A DNA stretch of 64,000 nucleotides from Haliscomenobacter sp. (GTDB lineage: Bacteria > Bacteroidota > Bacteroidia > Chitinophagales > Saprospiraceae). The stretch lies in assembly GCA_016707205.1 (NCBI GenBank), contig JADJHZ010000002.1, positions 558,001-622,000 on the forward strand. Reading direction: 5' to 3'. Below the pieces are notes generated by a model. The model was not told the DNA's origin, ran no database searches, and saw nothing but the letters and a program-made list of their open reading frames with translations. The translations under genes were made by a program, and so were the position numbers. The first letter of the stretch is position 1. The number at the start of each line of letters is the position of its first letter. Below are positions 38,110 through 46,743 of this stretch, in pieces.

Positions 38110-39639
38110 CTACTCCCCCTGCCCAAGCGAGTACCCTCTTATTCCATCGAATTGATACAGGTTTTCGGTTTTGATGAACTCCAGGCCGGCATCGGTGATG
38201 CGGTCGAGGAGGTCGGTTATATCTTTGGAGTGAATGGGCCGAACGGCTTCCATGCGGTCATGGGCCGGGTCGAGGTGGGAGTGAATGGAAACAAACCGGC
38301 AGCGCCAGTGGTCGGTGCAGAATGTTTCCGGGAACCCGCCCGGATATACTTTCACGCCCCGGTTGGTAATCATTTTCAATTGGAGTTGACCGCCGGCAAG
38401 GGTTTCCAGCAGGCGGCCCAGCGTTTCAGCTTGGCGGCCAGGCTCATTCCAGTCGATAAAGACATCCACACCGACCAGGGTCTTGTTTGCCAGCTTGGCA
38501 GGTTGTATGTCGATGTGGATGGGTTGGGTTGTTTCCGGGTAGCGGATGGGGGACAGCTTTTGGGGTTCCTGCCCCAGGCGGCCGATGACAGCCTGAGCGA
38601 ACTCCCGGGTGCCCACTCTTTGAGCGGTATACGCCTCACTGGCAATATCCGCCGTATGAATACCCTCTTCCAGGGTGCGCAGCCAGGCATTCTGAATGGT
38701 TTCGGCTACCTTGGGTTGCTGAAGGTGAACCAGCATCATGCAAGCTGCCTGAAGCAGTCCGGAAGGGTTGGCGATGTTTTTGCCGGCGATATCCGGCGCA
38801 GACCCATGGATGGCTTCGAACATAGCAACATTGGCTCCAATATTGGACGACCCCGCCAGTCCGACCGACCCGGCCACCTGGGCGACGATGTCGGAAATAA
38901 TATCGCCGTAGAGGTTCAACGTAACAATCACGTCGAAGCGTTCTGGCTGATCCGCCAGCAGCGCGGAACCAATATCGATGATGTAGTGGTTGGTTTCCAG
39001 ATCCCGGTATTCCCGGGCGACTTCGTCGAAGACCTGGTGGAAAAGGCCGTCGGTGAGCTTCATGATATTGTCTTTGGTCATGCAGGTCACCTTTTTGCGG
39101 CCATTGGCGCGCGCATATTCGAAGGCATACCGGATAATGCGCTCGCAACCGGGCCGGGATACGAGTTTTAGACATTGGACCACCTCCGGCGTTTGCTGGT
39201 GCTCGATTCCGGCATACAGGTCTTCTTCATTTTCCCGAATGATCACGATGTCGAGGTTGGGAAACCTGCAGTCCACAAATGGAGTGAATGCGCGCACCGG
39301 TCGAACGTTGGCAAACAAGCCCAGCGCTTTTCGCATGGTTACGTTCAAGCTCTTATACCCGCCGCCCTGTGGCGTCGTGATAGGCGCTTTAAGGAAAACC
39401 CGGTTGCGGCGAAGCGTTTCCCAGGATGCGTCGTTGATTCCGGAAGTTATCCCGCTCAGGTACACCTCCTGTCCGATAGCAATGGTATCGTATTTAAGAG
39501 CAGCCCCAGCGGCATTCATAATAGAAAGCGTGGCATCCATGATTTCCCCTCCGATCCCATCTCCATGAGCTATGGTAATGGTAGGTGTTTCCAAAAGGTT
39601 GTCAAACGAGGCGGCTGGTTTGGTTAGTGGCTGAAGCAT
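38110..39639 (-). CDS. icd: NADP-dependent isocitrate dehydrogenase (long, Thermus-like type)
   Basis: 509-residue TCA-cycle enzyme that oxidises isocitrate to 2-oxoglutarate. TITIAHGDGIG at the N-terminus, LDIVIIRENEEDLYAGIE (phosphate/substrate region) and NLYGDIISDIVAQVAGS (Mg site) define the family, and HGSAPDIAGK is the nucleotide-binding block. A C-terminal extension of about 140 residues after residue 370 resembles the Thermus/Rickettsia isocitrate dehydrogenases. The stop is 3 bp from the ComM stop. The 140 bp upstream contain the promoter region shared with the GNAT gene. Confidence 0.93.
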   Translation of the reverse strand: MLQPLTKPAASFDNLLETPTITIAHGDGIGGEIMDATLSIMNAAGAALKYDTIAIGQEVYLSGITSGINDASWETLRRNRVFLKAPITTPQGGGYKSLNVTMRKALGLFANVRPVRAFTPFVDCRFPNLDIVIIRENEEDLYAGIEHQQTPEVVQCLKLVSRPGCERIIRYAFEYARANGRKKVTCMTKDNIMKLTDGLFHQVFDEVAREYRDLETNHYIIDIGSALLADQPERFDVIVTLNLYGDIISDIVAQVAGSVGLAGSSNIGANVAMFEAIHGSAPDIAGKNIANPSGLLQAACMMLVHLQQPKVAETIQNAWLRTLEEGIHTADIASEAYTAQRVGTREFAQAVIGRLGQEPQKLSPIRYPETTQPIHIDIQPAKLANKTLVGVDVFIDWNEPGRQAETLGRLLETLAGGQLQLKMITNRGVKVYPGGFPETFCTDHWRCRFVSIHSHLDPAHDRMEAVRPIHSKDITDLLDRITDAGLEFIKTENLYQFDGIRGYSLGQGE

Positions 39640-39781
39640 ATGGTTTTTTTTGTTGGAAAAAATCTTTTCGTCAACGCCTTACCCGAAAAAAGGTTCGGAA
39701 CGCCTCCTTTCAAAGGCCTTCCGCCCGAATTTTTTTCGTTTTTTGCGGGTTATATAAACGAACCCACTAAACTGCACGTCT

Positions 39782-40288
39782 ATGCTGCCTTTCACCCTTC
39801 GTCCCTGGCGCCTCGACGACCTCGATTCCCTGGTACGCCACGCCGACAACCCGCGCATTGCCGGGAACCTGACCAATGCGTTTCCCCACCCCTACACCCG
39901 GGAAGATGGGGAGCGCTTTATCAACATGGTTAAGGACCATGAGCCCACCCGCATCTTTGCCATCGAGATCAACGGGGAAGCCTGCGGCGGGATTGGCATC
40001 CATCCCCAGCAAGACATTTACGCCAAAAATGCGGAGATCGGCTATTGGCTTAGCGAGGATTACTGGGGAAATGGCGTCATCACCCGGGCTCTGGAACAGA
40101 TTGTGCCGTATGCCTTTGCCCAATTCGACATCACCCGCCTGTTCGCCCGGCCGTTTCATACCAATATCGGCTCGCAACGAGCGCTGGAGAAAGCGGGGTT
40201 CAAGCTGGAAGCCCGCCTGGCCCAAACCCTTTTCAAGCAGGGGGTCTATTACGACGAATTGATCTATTCCGTCCTGCGCGAACCCTGA
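39782..40288 (+). CDS. GNAT-family N-acetyltransferase (RimJ/RimL-like)
   Basis: 168 residues. Starts MLPFTLRPWRLDDLDSLVRHADNP; ending with ALEKAGFKLEARLAQTLFKQGVYYD. The acetyl-CoA binding region GYWLSEDYWGNGVIT and the GSQRALEKAGF block match the Acetyltransf_3 (RimJ/RimL) type, which acetylates alpha-amino groups of ribosomal proteins or antibiotics. The substrate cannot be assigned. It is a single gene in its own direction. Confidence 0.92.
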   Translation: MLPFTLRPWRLDDLDSLVRHADNPRIAGNLTNAFPHPYTREDGERFINMVKDHEPTRIFAIEINGEACGGIGIHPQQDIYAKNAEIGYWLSEDYWGNGVITRALEQIVPYAFAQFDITRLFARPFHTNIGSQRALEKAGFKLEARLAQTLFKQGVYYDELIYSVLREP

Positions 40289-40493
40289 ACCGAAAAGCGC
40301 CTTCATCTTTAAAATGAGTCTTTTGAGCCTATGTTTTTGCCTTTTTATCGATTGGATTGATCACCCCAACGCTTCTCCGTTATCTTGTGTTAAAACGGCC
40401 TGAGTTTTCCCAAGGACAGGCCAGATGAAGATAATTTTCCTTCATTTTAGCGTTCTCTTAGCGTCGGTACGAATTGATCAAAACCTTATTTCT

Positions 40494-41891
40494 ATGAAAC
40501 TTAAAGCCCTTCTAATTCCTACCCTATTGGTCATTGCGGCGGTAGTTGCCGCCTGGTATTTTTTAAAGCCTGCCAAATCGAAAAAAGAAAGCCTTCAGCT
40601 GACTACGCTTGTAAAAAAAGGCGATTTCAAAGTGAAAGTGACGGCTACCGGAGAGCTTAAAGCCAAGCGCTCAGAAAAAATCATCGGCCCCCAAGGGATG
40701 CGCACCGTGGGCATCTGGCAGACCAACATCACCGATTTGGTGGCGGAAGGCACCATGGTAAAGGCAGGCGATTACGTGGCCACCCTGGACAAAACCGAGC
40801 TCACCAACCGCATGCGCGACGCCCAAACCCAGATGGACAAAATGCTCACCCAGCTCGAACAGGCCAAAATCGATACAGCTATTGAATTGCGCGGAATCCG
40901 GGACCAAATTGCCAATCTTCAGTTCCAGAAAAAAGAAAAACAACTACAACTCGAACAAAGCAGGTTTGAACCCCAGAGCGTCATCCATCAGGCTCAGCTC
41001 GATTTGGAACGCGCCGAACGGGACTACCAGCAATTGGTGGAAAGACTCGCCCTCACCAAGGAAAAATCTCAGGCAAAGATTTCCGAAATTAACGCCTCTT
41101 TTCGCCTTCTTCAGGATCAATTCGCCCGTATGGCGGAACTGGCCGGGCAGTTTACCGTAATGGCGCCCAAAAGCGGAATGGTCATTTATGCCCGTAACTG
41201 GGACGGAGGCAAGGTTACTCCCGGGGCGCAGATCAATGCCTGGGAACCCACCGTGGCGGAACTTCCCGACCTGACGGAAATGATCTCCAAGACCTTTGTC
41301 AACGAGGTAGATATCAACAGGGTGCGCAAAGGACAGGACGTCCATATCCAAATCGACGCATTTCCCGGACGGAGCTACACCGGTACCGTCATTCAGGTTG
41401 CCAACATCGGAGAGCAATTGAGAGACTATGATTCAAAAGTGTTTGAGGTCATCATCCAGGTGCATGAGAGCGACTCCGTCATGCGGCCGGCCATGACCAC
41501 CAGCAACGAAATCGTCACCTATGTGCACAAAAAGGTGCTTTACGTACCCATGGAAGCGCTCCAAAGCGATAGCCTTTCGTATGTGTTCAAGAAAGTGGAT
41601 GGAAAAATGGTCAAACAGGAGGTGATCGCGGGAGATAGCAACGAAGACGAAGTCATCATCGCTTACGGGCTGAATGAAAATGACGAGATCCTTCTGGTAG
41701 CGCCGAAAGATGCCGAAAAACTGGCTTTTATTCCTCTAGACAAAAAAATCAAGGAGGAGATCCGCAAAAAGCAGGAAGCGGAGCGGAAAAAACGCGAAGC
41801 CGAAGCTTTGGCCCGAAGCAGGAAAGTGCCCGAAGAAAAACTGCAGACCGACTCGGAACCCGGGGGAGGAAGCATCATTATTTTCAACTAA
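40494..41891 (+). CDS. HlyD/MacA-type membrane-fusion protein (efflux adaptor)
   Basis: 465 residues from ATG 40494 (MKLKALLIP); an ATG at 40425 would add 23 residues. One N-terminal membrane anchor, a long coiled coil (about residues 95-210, rich in Lys/Gln/Glu), and barrel-sandwich domain motifs (FTVMAPKSGMVIYARN; EVDINRVRKGQDVHIQI). The C-terminal tail is highly charged (KKIKEEIRKKQEAERKKREAEA). It links an inner-membrane permease to an outer-membrane channel; the MacB-like permease and TolC genes follow. Confidence 0.9.
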   Translation: MKLKALLIPTLLVIAAVVAAWYFLKPAKSKKESLQLTTLVKKGDFKVKVTATGELKAKRSEKIIGPQGMRTVGIWQTNITDLVAEGTMVKAGDYVATLDKTELTNRMRDAQTQMDKMLTQLEQAKIDTAIELRGIRDQIANLQFQKKEKQLQLEQSRFEPQSVIHQAQLDLERAERDYQQLVERLALTKEKSQAKISEINASFRLLQDQFARMAELAGQFTVMAPKSGMVIYARNWDGGKVTPGAQINAWEPTVAELPDLTEMISKTFVNEVDINRVRKGQDVHIQIDAFPGRSYTGTVIQVANIGEQLRDYDSKVFEVIIQVHESDSVMRPAMTTSNEIVTYVHKKVLYVPMEALQSDSLSYVFKKVDGKMVKQEVIAGDSNEDEVIIAYGLNENDEILLVAPKDAEKLAFIPLDKKIKEEIRKKQEAERKKREAEALARSRKVPEEKLQTDSEPGGGSIIIFN

Positions 41892-42004
41892 TATCCAGGA
41901 CCAATGGGCGGCCCTTGGGAAATTCGCTGAAGACCCGGAGCAGCCGTTTGGTTTCTTTTCCTGCGCCGCCATCCCATTCATCAACGCAATGAAATACCTC
42001 GCCC

Positions 42005-43354
42005 ATGCAACGGGTACTATTTAATTTTTTGCTGGCCATGGAAGCCGTTCTGGCAAACCGGATGCGGGCCTTACTCACCGGCCTGGGGATCTTGTTTGGC
42101 GTAGCCGCTGTCATCGCGATGCTTGCCATTGGATCCGGGGCCAAACAATCCATTCTGGAACGCATGAAACTGATCGGCGCCAACAGCATCGTCATCAAAG
42201 CGGTGGTTTTGGATCCCGAGAGCGAACAAGAGGGCAATGCGCAAAGCAGCTCCGGAGGAAATGCAGGCGGTGGGCAAAAAGAAGGAGGAAAAAGACCCTG
42301 GTCTCCCGGTCTCACGCTGGCTGATCTGGAAGCGATTCAAAATACCCTGCCTCAAGTGGAAAGGGTAAGTCCCGAAATCGTCCTGCCGTCCTCTATTATC
42401 GAAGCGGGCAAACTGGAAAAAGGCCGTTGTATCGGGGTAACCAACGATTTTTTTTACCTCAACAACATCACCCTTAGCCAGGGGAATTTTTTTCACCCGG
42501 AGCACCTCCGGGCCGGCCGGGCGGCCTGCATCATCGGTAAAAATATTCAAACCCGGTTTTTCCCCAATGACAATCCCCTGGGGCAAAAAATCAAAGCCGG
42601 GCAAACCTGGCTGACCGTAGTCGGCGTGTTGGAAAAACGGAACGCCAGCCAGGAGAGCCTGAAAAACCTGGGCATCCGCGACTATAATGACGACATTTAC
42701 ATCCCCGTGGCCACGGCTTTACTCCGGTATAAAAACCGGGCCGTGATCTCCAAAGAGGATATCGGGCGGGGACGTTCGGAGTCTGGCAGTCCGGTGGACA
42801 ACTATCACCAACTCGACCGGGTGGTGGTGCAGGTTGGCGACTCAAGGTACCTCCGGGCGGTGGCGGACGTAACCGCGCGCATCCTGAAACGCAGACACCG
42901 GGATGTGCTTGACTTTGAAATCGAAGTGCCGGAGTTGCTGCTCGAAGAACAAAAGAAGACGCAGGAAACGTTCAACTTCGTGCTGGCGGCTATTGCCGGC
43001 ATCTCGCTCCTGGTGGGCGGCATCGGTATTATGAATATCATGCTGGCCTCGGTCATGGAGCGGATCAAGGAAATTGGCGTCCGGCGGTCGCTTGGCGCGC
43101 AGCGCAGCGACATCATTCAGCAATTTTTATTCGAAGCGATCACCATTAGTTTGATCGGAGGCCTTTTGGGGATTCTCATTGGAGTCGTCAGCGCCCAGGT
43201 CATTACATCTTCGTTTAACATTCCAGCCTTGGTGTCGGGATGGTCGATTTTGCTTTCTTTTGGCGTCGCGGCTTCGGTCGGGCTGGCGTTCGGTATTTTT
43301 CCTGCCAGAAAGGCCGCCATTCAAGACCCGATCAAAGCCTTGCGCACCGAATAA
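42005..43354 (+). CDS. ABC transporter permease, MacB type (no ATPase domain)
   Basis: 449 residues. An N-terminal membrane helix, a large extracytoplasmic MacB-PCD domain (SLTQ...NNITLSQGNFFHPEHL; IGKNIQTRFFPNDNPLG) and three C-terminal helices (LVGGIGIMNIMLASVMERIKEIGVRRSLGA) define an FtsX/MacB permease. It has no nucleotide-binding domain: E. coli MacB carries one at its N-terminus and this protein lacks it. A Ser/Gly/Lys-rich insert (SSGGNAGGGQKEGGKR) sits near residue 80. It follows the adaptor gene by 113 bp. Confidence 0.92.
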   Translation: MQRVLFNFLLAMEAVLANRMRALLTGLGILFGVAAVIAMLAIGSGAKQSILERMKLIGANSIVIKAVVLDPESEQEGNAQSSSGGNAGGGQKEGGKRPWSPGLTLADLEAIQNTLPQVERVSPEIVLPSSIIEAGKLEKGRCIGVTNDFFYLNNITLSQGNFFHPEHLRAGRAACIIGKNIQTRFFPNDNPLGQKIKAGQTWLTVVGVLEKRNASQESLKNLGIRDYNDDIYIPVATALLRYKNRAVISKEDIGRGRSESGSPVDNYHQLDRVVVQVGDSRYLRAVADVTARILKRRHRDVLDFEIEVPELLLEEQKKTQETFNFVLAAIAGISLLVGGIGIMNIMLASVMERIKEIGVRRSLGAQRSDIIQQFLFEAITISLIGGLLGILIGVVSAQVITSSFNIPALVSGWSILLSFGVAASVGLAFGIFPARKAAIQDPIKALRTE

Positions 43355-43395
43355 TTCTTCTGAAATAGCATAACCCTCGAAAAAAACCGCCTTTC

Positions 43396-44880
43396 ATGAA
43401 AAAAGCCTGGCTAACCGGTATTCTGGCGTTTGCATTTGCCGCATGGGTCTTTTCCCAAGAGCCCGAAACCTTTCGTCTAACCCTGGAAGAAGTGGTCGAA
43501 CTGGCACAAAGCGACGCCCCCAGCGTTCAATTGGCTAAAACGAGGCTGAGCAATTTCTATTGGCAATTTCAATCTTTCCGGGCGGACTACAAACCCGTGA
43601 TCGGGGTGGAAGCTATTTTGCCCAACCTGAACCGATCGATCCAATCGATAACCCTTCCTTCCGGCGGCGTGAGCTTTATCCAGCAATCCTTCATGAGCAA
43701 TAACCTCGGATTGTCGCTGCGCCAGGATATTGGGCTTACTGGCGGTACGGTTATTTTGAATTCCGGCATCAACCGCCTCGACGTCTTTGCCAACGAATTA
43801 AACCCGCGCGCAACCTCTTTTTTGTCTAACCCCGTTTCGATCTCGTTAATTCAGCCTATCCTGGGGTACAACGCGCTGAAATGGAATAAAATCACCGAAC
43901 CCCTCCGGTATAAGGAGGCAAAACAAGCGTTTTCGGAGAATATGGAACTGGCTGCCTATACAGGGGTACAGCTTTTTTTCGATATTCTCATCGCCCAACT
44001 CAACGTCGAAGCCGCTACGCAGGAAAAAATCAATGCCGATACCCTTTACGGGATTTCCAAAGGCCGGTTTGAGGTGGGGCGGATCGCGGAGACGGAGTTG
44101 CTGCAAATTGAACTCAGCGTCGCCAATGCCGAAAACGCCATCGCCCAATCCACCCTGAACCTCCAATCCAGTATGGAGCAGCTTCGGACTTTCCTGGGCA
44201 TCCAGCGGGCCGCCCGCTTTGAGATGGTTCTCCCGCTTGAACTTCCCAATTTTATCGTCGACCCGAACAAAGCCTTGCAGTTCGCTCTGCAAAACCGAAG
44301 CCTGATCGTTTCCCTGGAACGCCGCCTGAAGGAAGCAGAGCGCAATATCGCCCAGGCCAAAGGACAAACCGGTCCCCAGATCAGCGTCAATGCGGCGTTT
44401 GGCCTCCAACAGACCGGATCTACCTTTTCGGACGCGTTCCAGCAACCGCTCGACCGCGAACAGCTTACCCTGGGGCTGGAAATCCCTATTGCCGATTGGG
44501 GCAAAGCCAAAGCCCGGCGCGAAATCGCCCAGTCGAATCTCGAGCTGGAACGCCTCAACGTTGCCCAGGAACGCGTCAATTTCGAACAAAGTATTTTGCT
44601 GAAGGTCCGGCAGTTCGACCTGGTGCGCGATCAGGTTAGCCGCGCGCTGCGCGCCTACGAAGTATCCCGCAAGCGCCAGGAAATGACCCGCAACCGCTAC
44701 TATATCGGCAAAATCGGGATCACCGACCTCAATATCGCCGTTCAGGAACAGGAAGCCGCCCGGCGAACGTTCATCACCTCTATCCGCGACTTCTGGGAGG
44801 CGTATTACGACTTGCGGCGCAGCACCTTATATGACTTTGCCGCCGATAAATCGCTGGTCAATCTCCCGCAGGGGTATTGA
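43396..44880 (+). CDS. TolC-family outer-membrane efflux protein
   Basis: 494 residues with a signal peptide (MKKAWLTGILAFAFAAWVFSQ). TolC-type sequence with heptad-like helices (for example EKINADTLYGISKGRFEVGR, LEIPIADWGKAKARREIAQS) and repeated domain halves. It forms a trimeric channel through the outer membrane. Third gene of the efflux set after the adaptor and the permease. It ends with a stop opposite the small secreted protein gene. Confidence 0.9.
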   Translation: MKKAWLTGILAFAFAAWVFSQEPETFRLTLEEVVELAQSDAPSVQLAKTRLSNFYWQFQSFRADYKPVIGVEAILPNLNRSIQSITLPSGGVSFIQQSFMSNNLGLSLRQDIGLTGGTVILNSGINRLDVFANELNPRATSFLSNPVSISLIQPILGYNALKWNKITEPLRYKEAKQAFSENMELAAYTGVQLFFDILIAQLNVEAATQEKINADTLYGISKGRFEVGRIAETELLQIELSVANAENAIAQSTLNLQSSMEQLRTFLGIQRAARFEMVLPLELPNFIVDPNKALQFALQNRSLIVSLERRLKEAERNIAQAKGQTGPQISVNAAFGLQQTGSTFSDAFQQPLDREQLTLGLEIPIADWGKAKARREIAQSNLELERLNVAQERVNFEQSILLKVRQFDLVRDQVSRALRAYEVSRKRQEMTRNRYYIGKIGITDLNIAVQEQEAARRTFITSIRDFWEAYYDLRRSTLYDFAADKSLVNLPQGY

Positions 44881-44882
44881 GG

Positions 44883-44922
44883 GACGGGAGACGGTTCGCT
44901 GGCGCGTTGGCTGCCTCCCGTC
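44883..44922. terminator. Possible bidirectional hairpin between TolC and the small secreted protein genes
   Basis: GACGGGAG (44883-44890) and CTCCCGTC (44915-44922) can pair across a 24-nt loop between two convergent genes. No T run follows, so the call is weak. Confidence 0.35.
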
Positions 44923-44928
44923 GGCCCG

Positions 44929-45429
44929 TTACCGGGTTAAAGAATACATATTACGTACAAAAAAATCCGTTTCCCCATCAAAACGCACTTCTTTGGTAAT
45001 GGTTAAATTTTTTGCATTCCCTTCGAAGCGTACGCGGAATGTACAAGGCTTATGGTCATTCCCGTCCCTGCCCGTCTGCGTCATGACCAACTGAAAGGCG
45101 CCACTGGAAAGCGGTTGGAACGAGTCCATTTTCCACGCTCCTCCGGAGTATACCGTACCGCCTTTGATCTCATACACATAGTGTTGTCTGTACCCTTTTC
45201 CTTCTTTGAGAAGGTACTTGAGGTGAAAGGCGTTTCCTTTAAGAAAAGCCGCTCCTTCTAACGGCATGCCCACCCATTCGCTGGACGTGTAGTCCCGGTA
45301 TTCCAGTTTGCCTTTCCAGGAGCCTTCGAACGGCTGGAAAGCGGAGGGCTGCAACTCAGTAGTCAGGGTAAAGGAAAATCCAATCAGGCTAACTGCCAAC
45401 GCGATCGGCAAAATACACTGTTTTAACAT
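44929..45429 (-). CDS. Hypothetical secreted protein
   Basis: 166 residues with a signal peptide (MLKQCILPIALAVSLIGFSFT). The mature protein is a predicted beta-sandwich (FEGSWKGKLEYRDY, NAFHLKYLLKEGKGY, VRFDGETDFFVRNM) reminiscent of lipocalin-like DUF families; I cannot assign it. The 108 bp before it contain repeated hairpins. It could be a lipocalin-like fatty-acid-binding protein, but that is only a resemblance. Confidence 0.7.
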   Translation of the reverse strand: MLKQCILPIALAVSLIGFSFTLTTELQPSAFQPFEGSWKGKLEYRDYTSSEWVGMPLEGAAFLKGNAFHLKYLLKEGKGYRQHYVYEIKGGTVYSGGAWKMDSFQPLSSGAFQLVMTQTGRDGNDHKPCTFRVRFEGNAKNLTITKEVRFDGETDFFVRNMYSLTR

Positions 45430-45460
45430 GGCACAATTTTTTTTTGGTGATCAATTACAT

Positions 45461-45535
45461 CGCCTCAAAAGTGCGGGAAGCTGAAGAAGGTTGCGCCTCA
45501 AAAGGATTTGAGGCGTCTCAAAATGCGATTTTGAG
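45461..45535. repeat. Clustered TCAAAA/TTTTGA hairpins upstream of the secreted protein gene
   Basis: CGCCTCAAAA occurs at 45461-45470 and again at 45494-45503. CGCCTCAAA/TTTGAGGCG (45494-45502 / 45507-45515) and CTCAAAAT/ATTTTGAG (45517-45524 / 45528-45535) are two perfect adjacent dyads. They sit just beyond the araC-type gene's 3' end. They may be an operator array or a terminator. Confidence 0.6.
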
Positions 45536-45537
45536 TC

Positions 45538-46734
45538 CTATGGGCGGCTTTTAAGGGATTGCAGAAATTCGCTGGGCGCTTGATGGGCGTATTTGCGGAA
45601 TGCCCGGTTGAAGGTAGCTTTGCTGTTGAAGCCGCATTCGAACGCAATGCCTAAGATGGAAAGGTGGCTGTTTTGGGGATCGGCGAGCCGGATCTTTGCT
45701 TCCAGCACCCGGTATTCGTTGACGAAGTCGTTAAAATTCTTCCCAAGCAGGCCGTTGATGACTTTTGACAAGGAATTCGGGGGAATACCGAGTTGCCCTG
45801 CGAGTTCCTGTAAATTGAGGTCCGGATTTAGGAAGGGCTTTTGGCTGTCCATCAAGGCCAGGAGTTTTTCCCGCCAGGGCGCCCATTCAGCCAGGTTGGG
45901 CGGCTCCGCAGGCTCGGAAGCATCCTGCTCTGGAACGAAGTGCAGTAAGGGGGCTTTGGAGGAGAGCTGATGGAACCCCGCAATGCTTAGATAATAGATA
46001 ATGAGCCCCCATGCAAAATAAGAATACCAAAGCTCGATATAGGTCAGGGGCCGTGTCCCCAAATAATCTGTCAGCCGGAAGACCGCAAAGACCCCGAGCG
46101 CGATACCAATCGCATACAGCATGCGGCCCAGCCAGGCAAAATCGATGCCTTCCGTATCGGAAAACTGGTTGTTGAGGTAGCGCTGGTAACGGCGGTAGAC
46201 CCTAAGGGTAAGGAATAAATAAACCAGCACCGACAGGATATCCAGGCTGTCAAATATCCCATCGATTAGTGGAATTCCTTTTTCTGCCATGCCCCCTTTT
46301 GTGCCGAAATGATAGGGGAAAGGCTGACCTTTCAGTCCAAAATCGATCAGGACGTCTTTTACAAAAATCAATGCCCGGTACAGCAACCAGAGCGCCGCCG
46401 GGAGGAAGTGGAAGTACTCGGTTTTCCGGAAGCGAAAATCACCGTTGGTCAGGCTGCGAAAGTAAAAATAAACCAGGGGCCCGAAGGCCAGCCAGAAATT
46501 AAACGGGAAATAAAACATGAAGGTAGAATAGGCATCGTGGCTGTCGTACCACCCGGCGAACCCAAACATCCAGTTGGCTACCCGCAGGGTGAACAACACC
46601 ACCAAGAGCGCCAGCAAGCGGTCGGAAAGCCGGCCTTCCCGGATACCGCGCACAAACAACATGCCGGAATAAATCACCCCATGTAAAAAAGGAGGTAGCA
46701 GCAGCCCGCTATATAGGTTGAACTCAAACAGCAT
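45538..46734 (-). CDS. AraC-family regulator with membrane N-terminus
   Basis: 398 residues. About seven membrane helices occupy residues 1-240, and the C-terminal 100 residues form an AraC/XylS double HTH (LQELAGQLGIPPNSLSKVINGLLGKNFNDF and LSILGIAFECGFNSKATFNRAFRKYAHQAPSEF). Such membrane-anchored AraC regulators are typical of Bacteroidota and may sense a signal in the membrane. It starts 9 bp after the ILVBL-like gene stop, so it is co-transcribed with it. The hairpin array downstream may be its operator. Confidence 0.9.
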   Translation of the reverse strand: MLFEFNLYSGLLLPPFLHGVIYSGMLFVRGIREGRLSDRLLALLVVLFTLRVANWMFGFAGWYDSHDAYSTFMFYFPFNFWLAFGPLVYFYFRSLTNGDFRFRKTEYFHFLPAALWLLYRALIFVKDVLIDFGLKGQPFPYHFGTKGGMAEKGIPLIDGIFDSLDILSVLVYLFLTLRVYRRYQRYLNNQFSDTEGIDFAWLGRMLYAIGIALGVFAVFRLTDYLGTRPLTYIELWYSYFAWGLIIYYLSIAGFHQLSSKAPLLHFVPEQDASEPAEPPNLAEWAPWREKLLALMDSQKPFLNPDLNLQELAGQLGIPPNSLSKVINGLLGKNFNDFVNEYRVLEAKIRLADPQNSHLSILGIAFECGFNSKATFNRAFRKYAHQAPSEFLQSLKSRP

Positions 46735-46743
46735 AAGCGCGGG

